64,000 bases of DNA from Pilaira anomala (Eukaryota > Mucoromycota > Mucoromycetes > Mucorales > Mucoraceae), in NCBI GenBank assembly GCA_025716855.1, contig JAIXMQ010000003.1, positions 310,001-374,000 of the forward strand, read 5' to 3'. The notes below the pieces were generated by a model. It searched no databases and was not told where the DNA came from. It saw nothing but the letters and a program-made list of their open reading frames with translations. This document shows, piece after piece, positions 36,712 to 46,383 of the stretch. Position numbers and translations under genes: made by a program. The first letter of the stretch is position 1, and the number at the start of each line of letters is the position of its first letter.

Positions 36712-38382
36712 GGTGCAGGGTAAAAGGGTAGTAAAAAAGGAGGTATTAATATCACGGCTCAATTTTATCCAACTAGCCACCAAAATACTTACCAGTTTTT
36801 TTTTTTAAAAAAAAACAAGTTCATTTTTCACTTTGGACAAGAAAGAAAAAAGGATCATTTTCTATTTGAGATTTATTAGACAAAATGAATCATTTATTTT
36901 TTGATAAAATTATTAGACTTACTATTGATAACAATATGCTTTACGCAGGTTTTTTTTTTCTTGGAACAATCTCTTCTCTTGATAAGGAGCGTGACAAAAG
37001 AAGAGATTAAAAATGGGGCGGTAAGGAAGATCCATTTTGGAATATATGTAAAAAGAAGAAAGTGAAAGAAAAGAACAAAATAAAAAAAGATGATTTATAA
37101 TGAAACCAAAAAAAAAAAAAAAAAGGCGTATGAGAAATTGATGTAATGGTGTATTTCATGCAAAAGTTACAAAAAACCTTATTCACGTGACGATGTGCCT
37201 TGTTGTTACTTTTTATGTTTAATATATAGAAATGATCACAGTATCGTTGAAAAATAATGAAGATATCAGCTTAAATAACATCATTTTAAAGAAAACTTAT
37301 TTTTCTATGACTTCATTTTTATAACTTTTTAAAAAAACACACCATCATTTTAATAAAATAAGGATGAAGTTTGCAAATAAAAAGAAGATTTTATTAATGT
37401 AAGCTCAATTTAGTTCTCAGAAAATGCAAAAAGAAACATTTTCTGATTAACAGGAAAAACCACGAGAAGGTATGAGCTCGCTAATCCCAAAAATAATAGC
37501 AAGGCAACGCGTCTAGCGACTGCACAAGCAGCTGTGGATTAGGGGGTTTGGAAGTGGATCGCACAGCAAAATGGTAGAGTACCACAGGACTGTATAGTCT
37601 GCACGAAGGCAAAAAAAAAACTATACTATTAGTGGATTTAAAGAGTGGAATATCTAAGACAAAAGTGGTTGACCTATACAACATTAAGTCCTCGATATTT
37701 AAGGGTTCGGTAGATTGTTTTTTTTTTTTAAAAAAAAAATAGACGAATGTGTTAAAAGATAAAAAAAAAAAAAAAAATTACGTCTTTGTTCATTATATAT
37801 AAAAAGAGTGACGTACCGTCGCACCTGAAATTATAAGCCGTTTCTCGAAACCACTCTTCACGCACCCCACCTCATCTTTTGAGTTCGGGGGGTTTTTTTT
37901 ATACATTGGATTCTAGGGCACGGATGATTTACTGATCCTTGGGATGCAGGATTAGAGCCTGATATTTCATTTCTTTTTCTTTTTCTTTTTCTTTTTCTTC
38001 AAAAACTTGTTCTTCAATGGTCTTGAAATTTGCAGACTGTTCAGGAGGAGGAAGGAGGTTGTTTTTATCAATGATAATAATATAACACTTGATTTGAACT
38101 TACTTCACTTAAATCCATGACAAAGATATCAAAACAAGGCAAAAATGGCTGATAGTTACACATTTTATAAGTAGGCCATCATTCTTGATTACAAAATCAA
38201 ACGAGGATAGTCATTTCGAGTAAGCAGAAACGCCGTTATCTTAAAATTGGCTCAAAACACAAGAAAAAAAAAAAAAAAGCTTAAAAAAGCTAACTGCACA
38301 TATTTTATTTAATGAAAGGTTATATAATAATCGGTACATAGTATTATATAAATCTAACAGCAGGTGTTGTAGTATGAATGAT
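36712..38382. other. Intergenic with unexplained GC-richer patches
   Basis: Mostly AT-rich. Two patches stand out for higher GC: about 37465-37612 (with a 67-codon minus frame, 37481-37684) and about 37840-37960. Neither matches a family or RNA fold I recognise. They could be remnants of mobile elements. Confidence 0.4.
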
Positions 38383-38630
38383 ATCTACTAACCTCTTCAA
38401 TTGATTTTGACTCATATTATTCAAACGGTCTCTTCCCACTAGCAATTACTTTTATCGTGGTATCATCAGTTTCATTATCTTGGTCTACGCCCAAAGAGGA
38501 AATCTTGCGCTTTTTATTGTTGTAGTAGTTCACTGAATAGCACAAATTCAATGATCGGTAAGCTAATGTTAATGTGATAGGCTCTTTTGACAATTTTATT
38601 TGAAATTAGATCCAGTCTGTATTTATTTTG
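38383..38630 (-). repeat. Dispersed decayed repeat, copy B
   Basis: Similar to copy A over the ACGCCCAAAGAG, CACTGAATAGCACAAATTCA and AATGATCGGTAAGC portions, and extends further (GGCTCTTTTGACAATTTTAT) to match inverted copy C. Its frames carry stops and small indels relative to the others. Confidence 0.65.
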
Positions 38631-38837
38631 AAATTATCAAGTACTGTAAGTTACACCAATTTTATTCTTTTTTGTTTATAATGGAGAACGGAGTCTCTGG
38701 TTTTTTAGTGAAAATGAAATAGTCACAACTGTGTTTTTGGGTTTTATGTAAATTATTAAAGTTTTTTATTTATTTTTATTTTTTATATTTTTATATATAT
38801 ATATATATGTTGTTGGGAACAGAGATAGACCGAAAGA

Positions 38838-39600
38838 GGACTAGTCTGTTGAAATGTTAGGAAGAGGAGCATGAGGAATACTTTTGGAAATAAAATACTC
38901 TTGACGCATTTGGAAGACTTTGGCTGTAGCGACCAAGATCACAGAACTGGAATGGAAAGGAGTATTGTTGAAAACGAAAGCCCAATGACAATGCCATAGA
39001 GCTTTAAGTATAGCAGCAACAATGAGAATGGCCAAGAATTGAGGCGAATTGGGTGTTCGAGTAGGAGTTCGCAAAGCGTATACAGCGACTGGACTTGATC
39101 CAGGGAGACACGAGGATCGGAAGGATTGATAAACACATATACTGTCAGGTTTGTAGCTTAGCAGGGCACAGAAAGATGAAATGCAACATTGATTCGACTG
39201 ATTCAGAGCATATGGGTCAGGCTGGCGATGGAAAGTGGACATGAATCACGTTATCTAAAAGAGACTTGTGTAGGATTTTCTTATGAAGAATCCGATATCA
39301 GAAGTTTCGACAGGAATGCGTGATAGGCAAATTCCAAAATGATGAGAGAATGGAGGAGGTAAAAGTAGATTTGTATTACCCGGAAACTTTAAACATAAAA
39401 GGCGATGAGTTTTAGTATTGAATTGGGAGCACGTGCCAGGAGCCACAAGGACCAATTTTATTCTTAAAGAATGATAACCTTTTCGTCTCTCTAGTGATGA
39501 GTGACTATAATCATGTAAGGTTGTTGTTAAAAAAAAGGCATGTTTTTTTTTTTCGTTCTCTGGCTTGTTATCTTCCGTTTGACATACCATTGCATTCAGG
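38838..39600 (-). pseudogene. Remnant of a non-LTR (LINE-type) retrotransposon ORF, C-terminal part
   Basis: On the minus strand, 38841-39242 ends with a segment built around ILKALWHCHWAFVFNNTPF and a short tail. This resembles, from memory, the region after the reverse transcriptase domain in LINE-like ORFs of Mucorales, where an ALW-HW-FVF-PF motif lies close to the C-terminus. The stretch just upstream (39255-39590) is open in another frame, which suggests a frameshift. No reverse transcriptase YADD box is visible, so only a decayed tail remains. Family assignment is tentative. Confidence 0.4.
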
Positions 39601-39939
39601 ATCTTGACCCTTGATATTAGTTATCGACATGTCTCTTACCCTAATAATACCAGAATTAAAACAAGCAATATTTCAAAATTATTTGGATTGGAGTTCACGA
39701 TACCAATTTGCCATAATATCAAGAGTCATTTTCTTTTTTTTTCAAAGATCCTGGATACAGAAACGTTGGCAATCACAATTAAAAATGTTGAACTTATTAT
39801 TGACAATTCCATGTTCTTTTTACCTAAATCGACCTGCTTGAACTTAAAAGTAGAATTTGGTGAATCACCCATGACTCCTATTTCATTCCGTAAAGTTATA
39901 TCATCGTTTGTAATGTTGAAATATGCATTGTCACTGGCT

Positions 39940-40098
39940 TACAAACCTAGAACCTTAAATCTAATTTCGAATACAATTGTCAAAAGAGCCAACAATCACA
40001 TTAATATTAGCTTATCGATCATTGAATTTGTGCTACTCAGTGAACTACTACAACAATAAAAAGTGCAAGATTTTCTCTTTGGGCGTAGACCAAGAATG
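39940..40098 (+). repeat. Dispersed decayed repeat, copy C (inverted relative to A and B)
   Basis: The reverse complement of this stretch matches 38455-38630 base for base over long runs. It overlaps the end of a 151-codon plus-strand frame (39604-40059) that I cannot assign to a family. That frame may be the best-preserved coding piece of the element. Confidence 0.6.
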
Positions 40099-40357
40099 AC
40101 GCTGTTGGAATAACAAGTAAATCCCAATAAACTGTCAATTCAATCCCAAAAATGGGAAAACATAATTCAATCCGAGCAGAACAATAGGATTGACCGGGTC
40201 GTACTACAGTAAAAAATAGCTCTTCGTTAATTAAAGTAAAAGCATTTACCAATGAAATCTGTAGTAATGGATCCCAAATCAATAATTAACTCTGTAATAT
40301 AATTACAAGATACCTTTGATCAGGGACATAGACTGTTATCCAGTCGGATAGATAGGA

Positions 40358-40608
40358 TCCAAGATTATTTATGGACAATTCGAAAGAGTAGAACGTTTAT
40401 ATTCAAAAGCAGAGGAATTGGGTGTAAATTCATCATTTAAACCCATCAAAAGATGGTCCTTTTTCAAATACAATCATCAAGATATTCAGGAGATATATAA
40501 AGATGATTATTATTATTCTAGTTTAGAAGAGTTCTTTTCATTTTTATTTTATAATAAAAATTACTTGAGTCTTTTCTCATTAAGCCGTATTATCTGAGAT
40601 GTTCGAGC
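40358..40608 (+). pseudogene. Coding-like fragment of unknown protein ending at the foldback element
   Basis: A stop-free plus frame of about 80 residues without an ATG start (contains QFERVERLYSKAEELGV and KDDYYYSSLEEFFSFL) stops within the first codons of the foldback element at 40596. The composition looks like real protein rather than AT-rich noise. It may be the tail of a gene cut by the insertion, or part of a decayed transposon. No family recognised. Confidence 0.3.
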
Positions 40609-41881
40609 TATTAAAGTGATAGAACAAACGGAAATAAAAGCAATAAAAACTATATAACAAAGTTAAAATAAATCAGACTTCAAAAATAAACTAAACTTTA
40701 TTAAAAGGCACAAAAAGTGTTTGGTTGTATATAGTTAAACAAGCGAAGCATGAATTGTGAAACATAGCCATGATCAATGATCTATTACAATAAACATGTT
40801 GCTGAAAATAAGATAAAAGGTCCCCAAGTATTATAACTCTGGTAGCTGTACCTGATAATTATAAAAGAGGCTTGTTGATCATAGAGACAATGATATGATT
40901 TATATATTAGCCAATTAGATAATTATCGTAGTGTGAATAAACTTATAGTATCGTAAAGTAGTGAAGGATATTAGAGCATACGTGTAATTATATGAGAATA
41001 TAATGTGCTCGTTCACAGCCTTGTCCACATAAACAACGCAAAACCTTCGAACAAACGACGAAGAAGCACAAAAAAGTGAGTATAAATTGCGCAAGTAATC
41101 CAAGGAAAAGAATCTTAAAATCTTTAATTTTTAATAGTACTGTGTTGTACAAGGCAATGCGTGGGGAGACAGAGGTATGGATTCATTCACGCGTTTATAA
41201 ATTTATTATTACTAACTCTATTTCCAGCCAGATGACTTAAACACAGCGTATGCTTGTCCTAACTGTACAGATTACTGCGATACAGAATGTTGAGGATGCT
41301 TATAGGCACAGCTAAATAAATACGTTATTATATATATATTATTTTATTATTATTAAGATTAAAACAAGATTGTTGTGAACGAGCACATTATATTCTCATA
41401 TAATTATCATATGCTCTTAACTTTCTTCTATTTTTCTATACAAGTTTATCTACTCTGATTACTTAATTGGTTCTTTTATATAAATCACATCATCGTATTT
41501 ATTGACATGAATCTCCTTTTATATTAATTATCAGGTACAGCAGCCAGTTACATTAACTTGGTTAATCTTCAGGAACTAGTAGGTAGGGCAGCATTTACAC
41601 CAATAATGCCTAATATTGGCGGGAATGCTAGTATACTTTCGATTATAGTGTATTTTATCCATGACAAGCAACGTGGGTAACTGATGGTCGAAACCTAGGT
41701 CAGGTTTCACAATTAATGCTTCGCTTGTTTAATTTCTATTTACTATATATTAGCCAAACACTTTTTGTACCTTTTAATAAAGTTTAGTTTATTTTTGCAG
41801 TCTGATTATTTAACCTTTGTTATATATTTTTATTGCACTTTATTTTCGTTTGTTCTATCTCTTTAATAACTCGAACATCTC
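40596..41881. mobile_element. Foldback (long inverted repeat) transposable element, about 1.29 kb
   Basis: The ends are inverted copies of each other: GAGATGTTCGAG at 40596 and CTCGAACATCTC ending at 41881. The match continues inward with interruptions: 40640-40766 pairs with about 41702-41840 (shared TAAACTAAACTTTATTAAAA and AACAAGCGAAGCAT), 40840-40866 with about 41520-41545 (GTACCTGATAATTA), 40880-40915 with about 41455-41490, and 40985-41018 with about 41374-41405. The whole unit is therefore an imperfect palindrome with arms of about 420-500 nt and a unique centre of about 350 nt. There is no intact transposase. I found no clear target-site duplication. A non-autonomous foldback or MITE-like element fits best. 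Confidence 0.75.
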
Positions 41882-42316
41882 AAGGATCATGGTTTAATGC
41901 TGGCATAGGCAAACCAACCTTTTGTCTTTGGCGATCCCCCAAACACTTCTGCAAGTTCTCCCGATACTTTTGCTTTCAACTCAACAATAAAAGAGTTCCT
42001 TCCGATCTTGATTTAGGTGCTCCTGAACGTAGTCCTATCAGACGTGCTTCTTCTGATATCACTGCTTTTGGTACACCTACTCCCATATTACTTTCTCATA
42101 GGTCAATAATATAACAACTTATCATATATGGAAAGTGACAGTAACAAGAGTTTGTTTAACCTTACATGAATTTTCAATCAAAGTAACTCGCCAATAGATA
42201 CGCGTAATTATAACTGAGAAGAATCTAGAATGTAACACATTTAGAAAAAAAAAGTATTAACCTATGTTTACAAAATTAAGCACATCGACCACTGAATATT
42301 ATGTGTGTATAGTTTA
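41882..42316. other. Unassigned sequence between foldback element and dolichyldiphosphatase
   Basis: A plus frame here is open to 42114 and looks moderately protein-like (GKPTFCLWRSP and APERSPIRRAS), but it has no recognisable domain and its upstream part lies inside the foldback. Probably relic sequence. Confidence 0.3.
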
Positions 42317-43107
42317 TTATTTCACTTTGTTCATTAATTTTTGCTGCCTCAAATTGCTCCACTGTTCATACTCAAATCGAGCAACATTGTCAATTAATCC
42401 CATATCTTTGATATATAATTTCTTGGAGATGGGCAAATCCAAAATAAAATCAATTACTCCAAACGAATGAAATAGTTTCGTAACAGTAAACCAAATCAAT
42501 CCAAATAATACACCTATCAATGATCCTATGATAACTTGATTTAAGGTATGATACCCCAAGTAAATACTATAATTAAACTTGTTAAAAACGTCAATTTACA
42601 CATGATAATGATTTTTATACCGTACCGAGAAACAGAGACTAAAATTGCTAGAGAAATCATAGCGAAAATAGTTAAAACTTTCCAAATATTATGATCCAAA
42701 TGAATGTATCTCAAAAGATAGAGTGACCCATAGACTGCAAAATACCAAATAAACTGTGAATGACTAGATGGCATACCATATCCATCGCCAAGATGACCTA
42801 GAGATCTTTTTTTTAATAAGGACATTTTTTTTTTCATTTAATATTTTCGTTATTTACCGTACGGTCTATCCTGTGCTATATTTTCTTTTAAAACAAAATT
42901 CAGTGCTTCATTTAATAATTGTCCTGTAAGCATTAAAATACCAGCCATTTCGCGTCGAGAAACAATGACTGAAGCATAAAACACTAAAATGGCAATAGGA
43001 GCTAAGGTAATATATGCAAAAGCATATGATATTTTGTCCAAGGGATTAAAATACACATGAGTTAACGATATCGAGGCAAGGCCATGTCCTTCATGACCTG
43101 CAGCCAT
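42317..43107 (-). CDS. CAX4: Dolichyldiphosphatase (PAP2 family, Cax4/Cwh8-like)
   Basis: Removes a phosphate from dolichyl pyrophosphate on the luminal side of the ER, recycling the lipid carrier for N-glycosylation. 223 residues. Exons are 42858-43107, 42626-42797 and 42317-42566 (phases 1 and 2). The three PAP2 signature motifs are complete only with these junctions: K-x6-RP as KENIAQDRP, the central PSxH motif within GYGMPSSHSQFIWY, and SR-x5-H as SRIYLGYH, which spans the second intron and fixes the GTACGG donor. Several hydrophobic segments fit a multi-pass membrane protein, including a C-terminal one (IIGSLIGVLFGLIWFTV). Length agrees with the family. The C-terminus ends close to relic transposon DNA but looks intact. 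Confidence 0.9.
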
Positions 43108-44223
43108 TGCAATAAAATAAATTGGGAAAAAGACAACAACATCCTCTGAATCTTACTCGTTTTTTTTTTCATTGCGCTGCTTTAATTGGAAGGCAATATA
43201 CGCTGATTGTGTAGACTTTCTTTAATAAAGATGAGAATATGTACATAGTAAGATTATCTCTTTCATCTTCTTCATACATCATTCCATTTAGGATGAGAAA
43301 AATATTAGGAAATAAGGACCTTGAATCTGAAATGGCTTAAAGTAAAGCTTCATTTAGCTATCATCCATAAACTTTTTCAGTGATAAAAGTCGTGACACCA
43401 TAGGACCTCGAAGACTGAATGATGTCAGGTACAAGTTAACATGTACCAAAAAACAGGAGCAAGAGTAATTGAAAGAAGTTAAAACTGGGGATAGCGGTAA
43501 TAGAAGCATCCAATTTTGTCATCAAGGATATAATAATCCTGAAAGAAGCATTCACCAATTACCTTACGACATAGATACATGTCAAGCGCACTTTTTTTTG
43601 TCAGTAGGTAATGCATATACAGCTCAACTTAATAGATGTGCATAAAGATTGCTCTACTAACATGACTTTTTTCTTGCTTGTGCAAGGTACCTAAAGACAC
43701 AAGTATCTTGGTAAAAATAACATGGGATATTTTCTATTCAATTAGTCATCATTATATGCACATTCTCAGAAAAAAGTTATTATTTTGAACTGTTCCGTAT
43801 TATGTCCTTTTCCTTGAATAAAAATACCATTTATTACAAGATAAACTGTCTCTTTTACAGGTAATTTACGTAGAATACATAGAAACAAAAGTTGTTTAAA
43901 GTTAAAATGAATTCTCAATTTTCTGTCTTCCAATACTTTTTTTTTTATTTTGCAGGCTGAAATGACATAAATAAACGGGGCAGACAATGAGAACCGAATA
44001 AGGAAGATAATGTAAAACGTTTTTCATGCATACATACATTATATTATATTTTCCCTGAGTTAACTATATGTACACGACCTTAAATTTATACCTGTTATTT
44101 TTAACCATCCGGAGGAGTAAAACGGCCTCATATTTGGAGTTTATTTAAAAAAAGCTGGTAGTATTATACGTCGTAGCTTAATAATAGCTTATTAGATAAA
44201 ATGATAATAGATAGCAAATCCGT
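43108..44223. other. Intergenic, no gene recognised
   Basis: AT-rich sequence. The best open frame (43766-43987, minus) has no recognisable features. It serves as upstream region of the dolichyldiphosphatase gene. Confidence 0.5.
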
Positions 44224-44703
44224 CTATTGCATCTGACAAACACCAATAGTCAATAAAGAGACCAAGATGCAAGTAGATAAACCTGCAATGAAAGAAGAAG
44301 CACTGCTTTCTACTACAACAGTAGGTACAGGTACAGTAGTGTTAGCAGATTGGGTTGGTTTAAGAGTTGGAGCAGCAGTTGGCATACTGTTGGCATTACT
44401 AATACTAGCATTCGCATCACCAGAAGACGAAGCAGAAGCAGCACTGTTGCATACAGCTTTTTGAACACCGGGACAACAAACATCGTCAATAATTCTACAA
44501 TTGTTTTCGCAGTAGGATGGGCATGCAATATCTTGTCTTTTCGCTAATAAAGAGGCATTGGGGCATATAGCCATGGCGCAAACAATTCCTGTAGGAGGAC
44601 TACCGCTAAATGTAGGAATAATTTTAGTAGTTACAGATGATTCTTCTGCATAAATCAGTGTTGAAAAAAGAGTGACCAGTAATAAAAAGTAAATCTTGAT
44701 CAT
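44224..44703 (-). CDS. Small secreted cysteine-rich protein with GPI-anchor signal
   Basis: 159 residues, single exon. Residues 1-19 are a signal peptide (MIKIYFLLLVTLFSTLIYA). The mature part has eight cysteines within about 45 residues (C42, C47, C61, C65, C69, C76, C77, C85), likely four disulfides. A Ser/Ala/Thr/Pro-rich stalk follows, suited to O-glycosylation, and then a C-terminal hydrophobic segment (SFIAGLSTCILVSLLTIGVC) typical of GPI-attachment signals. It is probably a cell-surface or wall protein. The cysteine spacing (C-x4-C-x13-C-x3-C-x3-C-x6-CC-x7-C) is not the CFEM pattern, and I recognise no named family. Confidence 0.75.
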   Translation of the reverse strand: MIKIYFLLLVTLFSTLIYAEESSVTTKIIPTFSGSPPTGIVCAMAICPNASLLAKRQDIACPSYCENNCRIIDDVCCPGVQKAVCNSAASASSSGDANASISNANSMPTAAPTLKPTQSANTTVPVPTVVVESSASSFIAGLSTCILVSLLTIGVCQMQ

Positions 44704-46383
44704 ATTAAAAAAAAAATGTGTGTAAAGAAGAGAGAGAAAAAAAAAGGATACTTTTTAAAAAAACGTGTTTTATAAATACGGAATTAGGATTGTATGATTA
44801 TTGTTGTTACACCGTGGAAAAAAGAAAGCTAGTTAAATGAGACCTCATTAGTTTCTTATGGTAAGTCGCTTAATAGTTTTCTTCTGTTGGCGTCTGATAA
44901 GATAGAAGATTACAACACTGAGGAGAAAATATTCCTATATGGTACCTATCATATAATATATATATATTTAGTCCCAATACAATATAGTTTTACAGCGCCT
45001 GATTCTTTAATTCACCAATGCATAATAATATAAAATTCAATCGCACATTGCAAAAGGCCATTGATACACACTTGAAACATTCAAGATATCTTATGGCATG
45101 AGCACTGTTAATTTTAAAATTGCCGTTCTTCGTCAAGTACAATAAGTAAAGTATAATATATGTCTCCTCCAAAAAGAAAATAAGGGATATTATGAAACTT
45201 CTTTTCTTTTGTTAATTAGAGTGGTAACCCTGGTGTGATTGAGTTCTTTAAAATTTGTGCAACCTCTCCGATGATATGCAATTTATTCAAGAGAAGCAAC
45301 TTGATCCGTTTTTGATTTCTCAGTTTGCTTAAATTTTCCTTTTATAGCCTTTAACATAGTTGAATATTTGTTTGTTGGGACACAATTCAAATACAGATTT
45401 TAATTATCTGAAAGTTGTGTGCAGAGACTCAAATCAATTTGTGTCATGCCAATCTAACTGATGATTTTTTAAAAAATAAATAAATACAAATAAACGTAAA
45501 AAGTACATTGTATGCCACATCATCTCAATACTGATGTATCCTTTAAACGTGGCGTATCCTTTTTTAATATTAATATCATTTTAAGATAATGACTTTTGAA
45601 TGTGATTTACATGTTTAATAGAGCTACGTAATATAAAGATGTACATGTAACTTTGTAATTTTGATAAATGAATAATTCACGCCAAGTTTGTTTCCTGGCT
45701 GTATCAATGAATTTTTTTGTCTTGATTACACTTAATTTAACAAGTATGCATATAAATATAACACAACAAATATCCGTATTATTTATAGAAAGCAAGTGCA
45801 AAAAGAAGTTGAAAAAATTTCATGGTCTGTATATACACCTATATATGAGCAAAAAATAAATTAATTTTTTGGATGAAATTTGAATAAAATATATATCGAT
45901 AGGTGAGGGTTACTTAGTAATAGCATTGATACTTACTTTCTTTGTACCACGAGGTACATAATAGACTATATGTCAAACAATTAAATAATCATCAATTATT
46001 ACTTTTACAGTTTAAAAATAAGGGTAGTAAGTATATCAAAAATCAGTTGTTATAGTAACACAATAATACAGAAACAAAGCTATATATCTTGCTTTTTAAG
46101 TTAATGAATATATCTTTTTAAATTTTATCAAATACAGTAGTCATATATAAATTGTGCTTGGGAAATGTGTGTGGGTGAGCTTAAAAAAAGAAAAAGAAAA
46201 AAGTGAGCTAAATTATAAGAAAAAGAAAAAGAAAAGGTATGTGCCCTAAAAAAAAAAATAGATAATAATAATATAGTAAATATGGTATAGTTTTTTTTTT
46301 GTCAAAGAAAAATGAAGCATGTTCAGGTATGTAGCAAATAATAACAAGAAAAAAAAAAGTAGAAATGAAAAAGAAAAAGCTTC
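44704..46383. other. Intergenic, no gene recognised
   Basis: About 1.7 kb of AT-rich DNA with short frames only. Part of it (44704-45000) is the upstream region of the cysteine-rich protein gene. Repeated GAAAAAG tracts at 46184-46236 and 46361-46380 are simple sequence. Confidence 0.5.

Noticed and set aside
42541..42837. 98-codon frame reading through the second intron of the dolichyldiphosphatase gene
   Set aside because: It destroys the SR-x5-H phosphatase motif. Splicing at GTACGG restores it exactly.
44224..44703. CFEM domain protein
   Set aside because: It has eight cysteines, but the spacing, with an adjacent CC pair late in the domain, does not match the CFEM pattern.
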